Positions 22,178 to 34,335 of a stretch of DNA of 64,000 bases are shown one piece after another (within the stretch, counting starts at the first letter, position 1; each line of letters starts with the position of its first letter). The notes beneath the pieces were generated by a model, which had not been told where the DNA came from, did not search any database, and saw nothing but the letters and a program-made list of their open reading frames with translations. The stretch comes from Begonia masoniana. Its lineage: Eukaryota; Streptophyta; Magnoliopsida; Cucurbitales; Begoniaceae. A program made the translations under genes and the position numbers. Location of the stretch: the NCBI GenBank assembly GCA_022432975.1, contig CM039514.1:11346668-11410667 (forward strand), in the 5' to 3' direction.

Positions 22178-23346
22178 GATAGATTGGTTGGGGGTGCATA
22201 CTCATGCCACGGATCTGGTACTTGATGAGGCAGTTTAACTGATGTCTGTTGGAGTGAAGGTGTAGTTGATAATGTTTCGATTTGAATAGGTTGAGTTCTC
22301 ATGACAGTAGTTGTTTCAATGTTTTGAAAACGTTTTGAGTTGTCTTTTCTGATAGTAGTATTCTGCTGAGATTTGATATTGGCACTTGCTGGATTGTTTT
22401 GAGTAATGCATTGGTTAGAATGGTATTTGAATTATTTCAGTAATGTAAGTAGATTCTTTTCTGTAGTTAGAGTCGTGTTGTATAACAAGGAGTTGTGGGC
22501 ATGTCGCTCTGTTCTATATCGGTAGATGATGTCTATCGGTAGCTGTCGAGTTATAGTTATGTCGTCTATCGGAAGATGTCTTCAGTAAAGTCATCGGATG
22601 ATGTTTTAGTAAAGTTATCGGAAGATGTCTTCAGTGGAAGCCATCGGATGATACAGAACGAAATTTGTCGTTTAGTGATCGGTATATGTAGCTTGTTTTA
22701 TCGGAAGATGTTGTTTTGTTCACTATCGGTAGATGAAGTCTACCGGCAGATGTCGAGTCTTCGTTCTATTCACTATCGGTAGATGAAGTCTATCGGAAGA
22801 TGTCGGGTTATAGTTAAGTTGTCTATCGGAAGATATAAGTAGAGAGTTTGTCGTTTAGTGATCGGCGTATGCAGTTTACTAAATCGGAAGATGTAGGTTT
22901 AAGTCCATCGGATGATGTCTCAGCAAACTCATCGGCAGATGCGTGCTGACGTCATCGGTAGATGTAGGAGGACTTTGTCGTTTAGTCACCGGAAGAAGCC
23001 TTCTATTTCCTGTTTCATTCTTTTCCGTTGACTTTATTCATTGGCAGATAAATTTGACTTCTGTGACTTCTTAAGTATTTCACGATTTAAACCTCTATTT
23101 CTTTTTGGCCGATTAACTCTTAACATTCCGAACGATTATTCTAGCGACGTTTTTCACAGTTTTACTTATCTCTATTATTGTCCAAATGATTTCCGCTGCA
23201 AGTTTTAAATGTTTATTTATTTTGGATTCTAACTTATGTCAAGAGTCGATTGTTGAGAGAATTTTTTTTAAAATACGGATGAAATTTCTTAGTCATGAAC
23301 GGGCTTTCGAGTAACGAGTTGGGTTCAGATAACTCGGGGCGTTACA

Positions 23347-23600
23347 CATCTATCGCTCACGTCCACCGCTCAACAGTAACATTCGACTCCTTCATTTGCC
23401 AAACTACACGTCGACTCCTCACATCTATCGCTCACGTCCACCGCTCAACAGTAACATTCGACTCCTTCATTTGTCGAACTACACGTCGACTCCTCACATC
23501 TATCGCTCACGTCCACCGCTCACGTCCACCGCTCGCATTTGCCGAACTACACGTCGACTCCTCACATCTATCGCTCACGTCCACCGCTCAATAGTAACAT
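23347..23600 (+). repeat. 75-bp tandem repeat
   Basis: catctatcgctcacgtccac recurs at 23347, 23422, 23497 and 23565 (spacings 75, 75 and 68). It abuts the end of the B2 LTR exactly. No long ORF of note. Confidence 0.9.
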
Positions 23601-24526
23601 TCGAGTCCTTCATCCAACATCTACCGGTAGACTACATCCACCGATAGATAGTAGCACTCGACATTCACCGATAGACTACATCTACCGGTAAACAGTAACA
23701 CCTAACGTCCACCAATCACAAGACGACAAAATCTATTACTCACATCCACCGATAGACAAAACGACAAAACCTAATACTCCCTTCTACGCTCACATCCACC
23801 GGTCACAAAATGACAAGATCTACTACTCACATCCACCGTTCACAAAACGACAAAGTCTACTACTCACATCCACCGGTCACAAAACAACAAAACCTAATAC
23901 TCCCTTCTACGCTCACATCCACCGGTAGACTACATCCACTGATAGACAAAAATATTCAACGTCCACCGGTGGACTACATCCACCGATCGACAATAACACT
24001 CAACATAACAGCACATCAACCATTTTCACTCTAAACAAAGAAAACTCCGACTACCAAAAGAGCTTGTACATTTTACTGAAAATCGTTCAAAACATTATAA
24101 GTCCACAACTTTCTAAATATATCCAGCAAAGCAACTATCTCTAAACCAAATCATGTTTTTCGTACTCAGAACAAGAAAACCATAAAGTTGTTAAAAACAT
24201 CAAAACTACTAATGTTATTAAAGCCCTCTACACACTTCCACAAAACACTTAACCACTGAAACTTCATATATAGACAATAGTTAAACCGCCTCATCAGAAC
24301 ACCAAACCGTGGCATTGAAGTGCTCCCCCAACCAGCCTAGTCCTCAACATGCTCAGAGAACACACCTTCTGAGGCTTCTTCACCTACATCACAAAACTCA
24401 TCTATTAGCCTAATGTTAAGTAAGTAAAGCAACAATAAAATGATATGCTGAAACATAAATCCTAGACATGCAGTTTCTACTTTCACATCTCGGTTGCATT
24501 CACATTCTTTCACTGATTTGATCCTA

Positions 24527-24815
24527 TATTCCACTTGGGAAGCGGATCAATTTTCCTAAAGTTATAAATCCTCTTCATAAGTTAAGGGGTGGATTAGTTC
24601 CCTTAATAGTTTGGTCTGATCCAATATTCCACTTGGGAAGCGGATCAATTTTCCCAAAGTTATAAATCCTCTTCATAAGTTAAGGGGTGGATTAGTTCCC
24701 TTAATAGTTTGGTCTGATCCAATATTCCACTTGGGAAGCGGATCAATTTTTCCAAAGTTATAAATCATCTTCATAAGTTAAGGGGTGGATTAGTTCCCTT
24801 AATAGTTTGGTCTGT
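24527..24815 (-). repeat. About 98-bp tandem repeat, three copies, in reversed B LTR
   Basis: tattccacttgggaagcgg recurs at about 24527, 24624 and 24723. Equivalent repeats in other B LTRs have about two copies (4370-4560, 11047-11235, 19970-20160, 48420-48610), so copy number varies. Confidence 0.85.
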
Positions 24816-25536
24816 TTCAATCGGTTCATTCTTCACCATGCCATCATGCATTTAAATTCATTTTCGTATACTTTTAAAACATGATACATGACAAACTGAA
24901 AACATACATAACATGCATAAACCTACTGTTTTGTGATGTAGACCCAAAGGCACACACATACTCTACTTACCTGACTTCCTGGGAAAAGTTGGGTTGCAAG
25001 CTATCTCGGGATTTTGCTCACCTAAAATCATAAACAGAGCGTTAATTCAATCTTCACTATAACTTATTCTAAACCATTCAGAAACCTAAGGAACTAGTTT
25101 GGAACTCTGATAATCGTGGATTCCCGATTTTTCACCAAAACCCGAATCTAATCTCATTCACGGCATTCCCAGCACACACACATTGTACACCCTCTGTTAT
25201 CTCGCCACTAAAACACAAGGTAAACGAAAGAAACTCACCTAGGCTGGAGAAATCGCTGGAGAAATCGGAGGGAGAATCTCCTAGAGCGCTCTGTTGAGCT
25301 GAGAACCGAAATGGAAGTGGAAAACAGTGGCGGTTAAACCCTTAGCTAAACCCTCATTTATAATATATATTTCACAAATTACACATATACCCTTGACAAT
25401 CCAAACTTTAACCTAAACACTGCTTCTCACATTTCCCTTCATTAACATACTCAAGCTATTAGTCATATCCCCCTTAATTCCATAAAAACGTACACCACTA
25501 ACGTCAATTCAAGTCAATAATTTGTCGGGTGCTACA

Positions 25537-25985
25537 GATGCGCAGCTCCTTGAGTAGGGAAGAAATCCATAAAGTTTATGCAGCTCCATTAGCCAGTGCT
25601 CTATACTCTGCTTCGGTACTGGAACGTGAAACAGCGCGTTGTTTTGATGAAGATCAGGAGATCGAGTTATGCCCAAAAAATATGCAGTGAGCACTTGTGC
25701 TTCGCCGATCATCTGGGCAAGATGCCCAATCAACGTCCGTGTAGCAATATAAAGTATGATCTGCACTTTGTTCAAGAAATAAACCCAGAGTAGCAGTACC
25801 TCGCAAATACCGAAGAACACGTTTTACCGCTTGCATGTGAAGATCGGTGGGAGTGTGCATAAATTGGCATAGTTTATTTACCACAAATGAGAGATCCGAT
25901 CTTGTTAGTGTGCAATACTGAAGAGCCCCGAGTATACTGCGATACGCAGTGGCATTAGCTAGAGGTTCACCATCAGAAATGGATA
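25537..25985 (-). pseudogene. Copia RT tail and RNase H, frame-shifted
   Basis: After a frameshift at about 25990-26030 the expected end of reverse transcriptase and start of RNase H is read in another frame: YRSILGALQYCTLTRSD, NKLCQFMHTPTDLHMQA, VLRYLRGT and YTDVDWASCPDDRRST. A further shift near 25700 precedes HKLYGFLPYSRS. The C-terminus is cut off by the neighbouring LTR. Confidence 0.85.
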
Positions 25986-28571
25986 AGGGCGGCAGAGCAA
26001 TGAAGTGTTTTGAGGCTTAGAATCCAGCATACCGCATTTTGTTAATAAGTCACGAATATATTTCGTTTGACTTAGATGGAGACCCGTTGAATGATGCTGA
26101 ACTTCAACTCCTAAGAAAAAATGGAGGTGGCCGAGATCTTTGAAGGCAAACTGCTTAGACAGGTGAGCAATCAACTTGGTGATGAGCGAAGAGGAGGAAC
26201 CCGTCACAATAATATCATCGACGTAGACTAATACTACAAGAATATCAGAATTCGCATGAAAGATAAACATAGAAGTGTCGTCCTTGGAACAAATGAATCC
26301 CCAATTTAGAAGGGCCATATTGAGCTTGAGAAACCAAGCCCGGGGAGATTGTTTTAGGCCATAGAGTGATCGTTGTAGCTTGCACACATAGTCAGTCCTG
26401 GCTGGATTAGTGAATCCTTGAGGTTGTGCCATGTAAATGTCCTCATGAATGTCTCCATGAAGAAAGGCATTCTGAACATCGAGTTGTTGAATTACCCATT
26501 TCTGAGAAACAACAATGCTCAGAATAAGCCGGATGGTCGTGGGTTTAATGACAGGACTGAAAGTTTCATGAAAATCAAGGCCGGTAGTCTGCTGAAAACC
26601 TTTGGCAACCAAGCGTGCTTTGAACCGATCGATTGATCCGTCGGGACGGAGTTTGATTCGGTAAACCCATTTTGACCCAATAACTCTAGCATTGATAGGT
26701 TTTGGAACAAGAGTCCAAGTACCTTGATTGTGAAGGGCGTCGAATTCTGTTTGCATGGCTACGCGCCATTCGCTGTGTTTAACAGCTTCGCTTAAGGATG
26801 AAGGTTCACACAGTAGATTACCAGCAATACTGAAGAAAGCTCTCGGTTTAAAAATACCAGATTTAGCCCTCGTGACCATAGGATGATCATTCACAGTTGA
26901 TGGTGCTAATGGAGTCGCTGGTTGGCCATATGGTGCTAACAGAGTCTCTGGTTGGTCATGCAAAGAAGAAGATGAAGGAGAAGAGGATGTGAGGGAGGGA
27001 GAAGATGGTATTGGAACAGGGGAACGTGGAACAGAAAGGTTGGACTTAGAGACTTGAGGTGGGATGGTAGGTAGAAATGGCAGTGAAGTAATGATGGGTG
27101 CAGAAGGAGTAGAGGTAACAGAAGGAGTGATGTGAGAGAAAGGGAATAAATGTTCATTAAAAACAACATGTCGAGAGACATATAGGCGATGATTTTGAAG
27201 GTGAAGGCACAAGTAACCTTTATGATGGCTACTGTATCTTAAGAAGATGCAAGAACTTGAGCGAAAATCGATCTTATGAGAATTAAAAGGTCGTAAGCAA
27301 GGAAAGCATTGGCACCCAAAAACACGAAAATGTGAATAGGATGGAACTTTGTTGTACAGAATTTGAAAAGGAGACATATTAGACACAGTTGGTGAAGGCA
27401 GTCGATTTATTAGGTAAACGGCCGTACCAAACGCAAAGCGCCAGTAATGCAAAAGCATGGAAGAGTGAGCTAGGAGAGCAAGACCTGTTTCGACGATATG
27501 TCTATTTTTACGTTCGACTCGTCCATTTTGTTGTGGGGTGTAAGGACAGGAAAGTTCATCTAAAATTCCTTGAGTTGTGAAGAATTTAGATAAAGACCAA
27601 AATTCTCCACCGCAATCAGATCGAACCCGTTTAATGGCTGAATTAAACTGAGTTTGTATCATTTTGTGAAAAACGATGAATGCGTTATAAGCTTCATCTT
27701 TAGAGTGAAGTAAATAAATCCAAGCAAATCGAGAAAAATCATCGATGAAGAGAATAAAATATTTGACGCCTGTGATTGAGGAAACTGGGGACGGACCCCA
27801 TAAATCAGTGTGTATTAAGTCAAATTTTGCAGTGGTCCGAGAAACAGAGATTGAAAAAGATAATCTGTGAGACTTTGCTAATTGAAAGGAAGAACAAACA
27901 TCCATAAAATTCGAAGAAGTAGAGGAGAGATTACAACTAGATAAAACAGACTTAACAGTTCTTGAAGAAGGATGTCCCAAACGAGAATGCCACAGAGTTG
28001 ACGGATTGCTGGAAACAGTATAGAGTAGAGGAGCAGAAGGCAAGGTTGGAGAAGAACAAGCACGGTAGAGGCCATTTTCAAGGATTCCTCGAAGGAGGAT
28101 TTTGCGGGTTACTTGATCCTTGACAACAAAAAAGGAAGGGTGAAATTCAACGAAAGCTTTATTGTCACGACACAACTGTGAAACACTGAGTAAATTTTTT
28201 TGCAGAGATGGAGAATGATAAACAGTGCGTAAAGACAAAAAAGAAGAATGGGTAGGGAGAAATGCATGACCAACATTAGAAATCAGAGAGACCTTACCAT
28301 TACCAACTGCGATGTGATCATCACCAGAGTAAGGATGAGCTGATTCCAGCATATTTAGATCTGGAGTAAAGTGATGAGAAGCTCCTGAGTCCATATACCA
28401 GGAATTATCCATCGTAGGAGCAGGGGTGATGGATTGAGTTGGTGGGGAAGGAAGTAGAGCAGAAAAATTCTGAGGTGGGTTGGAAACAGGCTGGTATTGA
28501 AGATTAGCTCGATGATAGCAAATATTAGCACTGTGGCCTGTTTTAAAACAGATTTGACATTTTTGCCAGAA
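25959..28571 (-). pseudogene. Copia pol: zinc knuckle, protease, integrase, reverse transcriptase
   Basis: A long open stretch on the minus strand from the TAG at 28572 down to 25959. A zinc knuckle CQICFKTGHSANIC (about 28510-28553) is followed by protease WYMDSGASHHFT. The pre-integrase domain is LWHSRLGHPSS, then C-SSF-QLAKSH, where the last zinc-binding cysteine has become phenylalanine. The integrase core has its catalytic residues in HTDLWGP, RSDCGGEF and NGRVERKNRHIVE. Reverse transcriptase runs from WVYRIKLRPDGS through FSPVIKPTTIRL to LVYVDDIIVTGSS. It ends out of frame at 25959. Confidence 0.92.
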
Positions 28572-29429
28572 CTATGGTCTAGGTGGACGATGAGAAGAGG
28601 TTGGTAGGAGAGGAGAATTTGGGAAAGGGAATCGAGGACTGCGAGGTCTATTTGGGGAGAAAGAGGAAAGAGGACCAGGCGGAGAAGAAAAGTGAGGTCG
28701 AGCTTTATTGCCGGAGACATTTGTATAGTTGGTTTGAAGGGGGCTCAATGAAGCGACAACATGTTGTCGATCTAGGCGAGCCTCGTAGCTCAACAGTAAA
28801 CTGTAAAGCTCTTCCATCAACGTCTAAACTGGGCGAGTGGAAATAGAGGTAACAAATGAATTATACTCCATTCCTAAGTCGTTGAGGAAGCACATGAGTT
28901 GATCCTTATGGCTAACTGGCTCGCCAATAGAAACTAGGGTGTTGCAGAGGCTGCAAAACTTTTGGACATAAGCCATGGCGCTTAAACCATCTTTACGAAA
29001 GGCTTGCAGATCTGTGCGAAGTTCCGAGATTCGAGCAAAAGAAGATGCAGAATAGAGCTGTTCAAGAGTTGCCCAAATTTCAAAAGCAGAGGAGTAGCTA
29101 ACTAATTGACCCAGCATTTGTTCTTGAACAGATGCATATATCCAAGACATGAGAAGGCAATTATACAGTTGCCAAGAGGTAAAATCAGGGTTAATGATTT
29201 CGGGATGAGATTCATCAATTTTTGGAGGACAAGGTCGGGTGCCATCGAGAATCTCTTCAAGGCCGTTGGCGATTACTACAATGAGTAGTTGATTTTTCCA
29301 TATTAGAAAATTAGAGTCGTCAAGCTTGACAGCTAAGGGTTGATTTACATAAGGTAGATGGGGAAGAGGGGTTAAAGGGGAGGAAGATGATGATGCTAAG
29401 TTTGCTGTCGTACTGAGGAAGGAAGCCAT
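28572..29429 (-). pseudogene. Copia gag, interrupted by stops
   Basis: From the ATG at 29429 the gag reads through the UBN2/DUF4219-type start (VKLDDSNFLIWKNQLL) and LYSASSFARISELR. A TAG at 28824 interrupts it, and it continues in the same frame with ELYSLLLSYEARLD to a second TAG at 28572, after which pol follows in frame. The element thus had a single gag-pol frame, now with two stops. Confidence 0.9.
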
Positions 29430-29458
29430 CCGGAAAAAAAATTAAGGAGCTGTTATTC

Positions 29459-29470
29459 GCTCTGATACCA
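29459..29470 (-). promoter_or_regulatory. Copia primer-binding site
   Basis: gctctgatacca on the plus strand is TGGTATCAGAGC on the minus strand and touches the LTR edge. Confidence 0.85.
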
Positions 29471-29851
29471 TGTTAGAGAGAAGGAGAAGACAGAGAGCTA
29501 ATTCTGTAATTTCTGTATATTCATTTTTAAGAGTACACGATAAACTTTATATCCAGAATCTATAGAAGAAAACGTCAAAATGAAATAACAGAATAGATTT
29601 ATTGTTAATTCAAATCATAACCGATTTAATGAACCGAGTTTTGCTTTACTGGTTCAACAGAATCTCTACTTCCACTTTACCTTCGTTCCCGTTTCCTTTT
29701 TCAACAAGCTTCTTTCTCAAACCCTTAAATCTCTCTTTTCTCCTCCCGCATTGAATATTATAAAAACGTTTTCATAATTAAGATTTCCTCTTCCTTTTAA
29801 TCCTCTGTCTCTATATCTTTCCCTCTCTCTTATCTTGATTTACTTCTAACA
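29471..29851 (-). repeat. Copia 5' LTR
   Basis: 381 bp bounded by TGTTAGA...TCTAACA. The outer edge lies within the 8-bp target duplication of the hAT element that inserted there. Confidence 0.85.
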
Positions 29852-30721
29852 ATTAAGGGTGTACAAAATCGACCCGGACCGAAGAACCGGACCAGAACCG
29901 AGATATGTGGTCTTGTTTTGCACCTTAAATAAAGGGATTTTGGTTTTTTTAGCAGAACCAAAGTTCTCGGTTTGATTTTTGAGTTTAATGATACAAAACC
30001 ACTAAACTCAAACTGGACCATTAAAACCCTATTCAGTATTCTGCTAAGCGCTTAGTCGCCGCACCCGCAGCCCGCACTCTGTCTTCTCACTTCTCTCTCG
30101 CTGTCTCGCACTTCGTAGTCACCGCACCCGCAACCACTCTCTCTTCTCAGTTCTTTCTCGCAGTCGTCGCACCTCTCTTTTCGTCAGACTAAGAAGGACG
30201 AACCGAGTCACCGACGAAGGTAAACTCTTGACTTTGCCTCTTTCAGTTTCTATACAGTATGAATCGGAGCGTCTTGTTTTTTTTTAAATTGGACAAAGCC
30301 AACTGGATTTGAGTGAGTTTCTATCCATCGCCAAGCCAACTAAGGGATTGAGATTTCAAATAGATATTTCGTTAATATTTTGTGCTGTAAATTATTTTCA
30401 TTTAGTGTAATGATTTAAATAATAATTTTTTTTAGAAATTAAGTTTTTTATCCTTATTCTGAACTCAACCCCATTGGAATTGATGCATTCATTTCTTCTT
30501 GAATGGAAATTTGAAAGAAATATTTGATTCATGGAAAAATTAGAGTTGGATATATAGAGATTTTCAATTATTGTACCAAAATGTCAGTGTTGCTCTTAAT
30601 CTCCTGGAATGTATCTTGGGTATTTTGAGATTTCATTAAATACTGATAATGGAAGATTTTTACATGGAATTAGAAGATATCATTACTGTTGATAGCTTTC
30701 CAGATAATTTGATTGAATTGT

Positions 30722-31532
30722 GCTAGTCTTAGGGGTGGGCACGGTCCAGGTTGGTCTGGTTCCGAGCCCGGACAGAAACTGGACCGAGATTTCGTGAAAA
30801 AATTTCCAAGGAACAAAACCGATCATTTCGGAACTGGGGACCGGACCGAAAATTTTGGTCCGGTCTCGGTTCTCCCACCAAACGAAATGAAATCCAAATT
30901 AAAATGAAACTCAAATCCAAATAAAATTTAAATCCAGCTGAAACCCAAATCCAAATGAAATTCAAATCCATCTGAAACCTAAACCAAATCTAAACGAACT
31001 TCAAACGAAATCTAAAATCTAATTATCCCTCAAACAGCTACCGATGGAAAGTAAAACCCAACAGCTAAACCATTCACCTTCAAACCAAACGAAATCCTTC
31101 AGCAACAAACAATAAACGCACCTCTTGGCTCTTACCTTCGAGCGTTCAATGTCGACAGAGGGCAGTTAGGTAAGGGTTCATTCGCAGCTGAGACAAAGGG
31201 CAGTTGGATTCGTAGCCGAGATAAGGAAGAAAGTGGAGTGGTCGCCTTGTCAGGAGTTTGGTAAGGGTTAGCTTGCAGTCGCTTGGGATTTCGGTCTCTG
31301 GAAGTGGAAGTAAAACTGAAGGCTTGGCCTTCAGTTTTAATTTTTTACATTCGGTCGGTCCAGTCCCAGTTTTTCGAGATTTCGGGCTGTGGACCGAGGA
31401 TCGGACCAAAAACCGATGAAAAACAAGTTTTGGACCGAGGACCGGACCGTGGTCCATGGATTTGGGACCGAAATCCATGGTCTGGTCCGGTTCTCGGTCC
31501 CCGGGCTGGTTCTGCCCACCCTTAGCTAGTCT
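30722..31532. mobile_element. Non-autonomous hAT element (inner), perfect 8-bp duplication
   Basis: The element at 30730-31524 (795 bp) starts taggggtgggcacgg and ends with the matching inverse, cgt-like to cccaccctta. GCTAGTCT flanks it exactly at 30722-30729 and 31525-31532. The internal sequence is rich in ggtccgg. No transposase is encoded. Confidence 0.92.
31311..31339. repeat. Perfect 13-bp hairpin inside inner hAT element
   Basis: taaaactgaaggc, loop ttg, then gccttcagtttta. Function unknown. Confidence 0.8.
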
Positions 31533-31896
31533 AGCACAATTAAATTAATTGTTTTTTTTTTATTTGAAATTTTTTTATTTAAAAAATAATTAATAATGGG
31601 AAAATCGAAATCGGACCATAATTGGAACCGAAATTCTAGTTCGGTTCTGGTCTGGTCCTAAAATTTTTTTTAATGGTACCAGTTCTAAAAATTGAAAACT
31701 GAATTTTATTGGTCTAGTCCAAATCTTTCTTAAAATCAGACCGGACCGGACCACGAACACCGCTTCTAACAATTGTCTTTGTCATTTCATCACTCTCTTA
31801 CTCCTCTCTCTCCCCCTTAACCTTCTCTCTCTTATTCAATTGTCTCTCTCCTCCTCTTAACACACTCTCTCTCCTCCCCTTAACCCTATCTCTTTT

Positions 31897-32410
31897 TAGA
31901 GATGACAAACGAGCCGGTCGAGCCTAGCCGAGCCGAGCCCGAAATAGTCCCGCTCACTTAGCCTACCGAGTTAAACGAGCCGAGCCTAACGAGCCATCTT
32001 GAAAAAATTTCAACTCGAGCCGGCTCGCGATCCACGAGTTAAACAAGCCGAGCCGAGCTGGCTCAACGAGCCTTAACGAGTCTAGCCTAACGAGCCGAGT
32101 ATATATAAATATTTTCAACTTATATTAATATAATATAATTTTTTTTTAAATTTTCATTTAAAATTATAATAAGTATTAATAATTATATGCTAACGATATT
32201 TATTCATTTAATTTTAAAATTAATCATAGAAGCTAGAGAGTCGCTGCCTAGCTACAAACTCAAAAGGCTGTTGAAATAAGGTATATAAAATTGAATGTAT
32301 TAATAAAAAAATTATTTGAGACTATTCAATAAAAAATATCTCATAAATATAATTAAAAATATTTTGACATATAAAAAAAATTACAAATTCGAAAAAAAAA
32401 TTACTAACAA
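31897..32410 (-). mobile_element. Terminal part of a hAT element (family of the 59-60 kb copy)
   Basis: It begins tagagatgacaaacgagccg, followed by many gagccgagcc/aacgagcc subterminal repeats. It then matches, in reverse complement, the stretch 59880-60345 downstream of the hAT transposase remnant (for example ttatttgagactattc and attataataagtattaat). It has a short extra segment (about 32228-32280). No transposase follows, so it is a truncated end. Confidence 0.8.
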
Positions 32411-32771
32411 ACAAAGAATTCAGTGATAGTTGTGGATAGTTGTGACGAAGTGAATTGTATTGATAAAATAAACAACAATTATTCAATTGAGAAAGATGAA
32501 AATGATATTGATATTGACGTTGATGTTAATATTGATGTTTATTCTCCTTCTCAATCTTTGGATGATAAGGTATGTTATTTAGGAAATGGACGTTGAAGGT
32601 ATTCAACCGATGTGCACTAACAATTCAGAGCTATCTTTAGAAATGACTTTTGTCTTAATATCTTCTGTTAAGGAGATAATTAAAAAAATATACGTTGGAT
32701 AATGAATATGACATATATATTGTTAAAAGTGAGAAAAAAATATAATAGCAGCTAAGTGTAAAAGTAGATGT
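32411..32771. other. AT-rich sequence without recognised gene
   Basis: It contains a short gatattgatgtt-like repetition (32508-32540) and nothing else recognisable. It lies between the hAT end and the SIRE-like LTR. Confidence 0.5.
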
Positions 32772-33990
32772 TGCAGGATCGTGATTATCTAAGAGGGAGG
32801 GGAGGAGGGAAGTGAATTAGAAATTTCTTAACCTAATCGTTTTTAACAACGCAAATTAATTTTATCTTATCTTTTCACTTTTTGTGCAATTAATAACAAA
32901 CACTTAAAAGTAAGAGTAAGAGAAAGAGATTGATACCGATATTTTTATGTGGTTCGGCCAACCTTGCCTACGACCACGCTTCAAGGTTTCTCCCTTGAAG
33001 ATCATTTTCTTCTCCTCAACGAGATTTCTTGATCGAACATCACGGGCATCGATCTACTGTCTTACAACTTTGGATTAAATTTCACGGGCGTCAATCCACT
33101 CCCTTCAAGTTTTTACAATGCTGAAAATTGTAGAGCACAAAACTACACTCTCTCAAAAAGCAAAATCTCAAGTTTAGATGTAGAGAGGTGTAGAGAATCG
33201 AAGAGTATTACAAACTTAAGATTTTGGAAGTATGTAGACAAAGATTGTCGTGTGAGCTCGTGAGAGTTGAGAGAGCATTGTTCAAGTTGGCAAAAAGTCA
33301 TTCTCCCAAGCTTCAATCGTCTATTAATACTGGTGTCCGTAATCTGTTTCATATTCGGACGACTCCTTGTTTCCGTACCAAAAATATGACCGTTGAAGAA
33401 TCTGTACGTAGAAAGCTAGCTGTTGTGGTCGATATTACTTTCGGTGGAAGACTTTTTGATTCGGATGATGTTATTCTAGTGAACGAAATCTTTGTTCGGT
33501 CGACATTGATCTTGCAGAGCATTCTCATATTGGACTTTTGGTCAACTTCTTTATTCGTTCGACTTTATTGTTGCAGAATCATTCTTGGTCGTCATTGATT
33601 TCGGTAGACTTCAAAATCTGGTCAACATAGTTCGCACAGACGACTTCTGGCTTTAATGTATCGGTCGATATTCAATTGGTTCCATCATCGATCGACTTTT
33701 CTTTGACTGGTTGATATATGTGGCGGATAACTTTCAAATCTGCTTTGACAGCGGTCGATGTTCCTTTTGGCAGACGACTTATACGTCTGGTTAACATTAT
33801 GCATGCACCAGTCTTGACTAACAACACTTAATCAAAAACGTTAGAAAATATAATACCATTTTTAAAAGGACATTCCCAATTAACTGCAATTATTAATATC
33901 ATTCATTTCTTACAATCATCAATTTATATATTTCACGTTAAACACAATTATCAAAAATATAGTTAGACTTAAACATATTTTAAGTTAACA
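32772..33990 (-). repeat. 3' LTR of SIRE-like element
   Basis: About 1219 bp with TG...CA edges on the minus strand (TGTTAACTTAAAATATG at 33990, ATCCTGCA at 32772). Plus-strand open frames within it (such as 33224-33598) are LTR sequence, not genes. Confidence 0.6.
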
Positions 33991-34335
33991 TCTCCTCCTT
34001 TTTGATGATGACAAATATAAAATAATTAAACATATACTCCCTCATGCTATTCTGTTTTTCCCAATTAACAATATATATACTCCCCCATACTCTATCCATT
34101 CAACCAACTGCATCATATTTTTCTCCCCCTTTGACATTATTAAAAAATATATATATAAACAAGCAGTGTAAGAGACGAGAATGTCATTCAACACAACACA
34201 AGTGTGAGGAATAAATAGTGAGAAGAATTCAAAGCGCTAAATGATGATCATAAGATAGTCCTAAGTTTCTAAACTATCTATCCGATACAAAGTGCAGAAT
34301 GGAGGATTTGATTACACATCGGAAGAAACATCATC

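Larger units (their letters stand above)
20340..22182 (+). mobile_element. Element C: small non-autonomous LTR element with gag/protease ORF
   Basis: LTRs at 20345-20714 and 21807-22177 (about 370 bp, TGATGTGG...GCATCA) are nearly identical. Target duplication GATAG lies at 20340-20344 and 22178-22182. The primer site ttggtatcagagcc is at 20716 and the polypurine tract cagctggggagaa just before 21807. The internal part holds one ORF of 335 codons and no polymerase or integrase. Confidence 0.95.
19266..23346 (+). repeat. B2 3' LTR, split by element C
   Basis: It starts TGTAGCACTC after the polypurine tract (19253-19265) and ends GCGTTACA at 23346. Element C plus one target-duplication copy occupies 20345-22182, so the LTR itself is about 2.24 kb. 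It carries the family's taaggg/gatccactt repeats (19970-20160) and the atcggNagatg array (22515-22990). It is clearly diverged from the B1 LTRs. Confidence 0.9.
23347..25536 (-). repeat. B-family LTR, reversed and 3'-truncated
   Basis: Read on the minus strand it begins TGTAGCACCCGAC at 25536 and carries the family landmarks (gatccgcttccc repeats, atcggNagatg array) down to about 23600. Its 3' end is missing, and at 23347 it abuts the end of the B2 LTR. The simplest reading is that B2 inserted into this older LTR. The copia element to the right was truncated at 25537 by it. Confidence 0.85.
25537..29851 (-). mobile_element. Ty1/copia retrotransposon, 3'-truncated
   Basis: 5' LTR at 29471-29851, primer site at 29459-29470, then gag and pol on the minus strand with integrase before reverse transcriptase, which defines copia order. 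The element stops at 25537, where the reversed B LTR begins, so its 3' LTR is missing. Two in-frame stops and frameshifts near 25990 and 25700 make it inactive. Confidence 0.93.
29846..31773. mobile_element. Non-autonomous hAT element (outer) with 8-bp duplication
   Basis: CTAACAAT occurs at 29846-29853 and 31766-31773. Between them the ends taagggtgtac and its degenerate inverse (aagcggtgttc read from the right) form hAT-like terminal repeats, with ggaccgg-rich subterminal sequence. There is no transposase. It holds a pyrimidine-rich stretch (30050-30230) ending in a donor-like gaaggtaaac that looks like a gene leader, and a second hAT element inserted at 30730. Confidence 0.8.

Noticed and set aside
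32772..33598. Open frame of 124 codons at 33224-33598 (+) as a gene
   Set aside because: It lies inside the SIRE-like LTR and has no recognisable domain.
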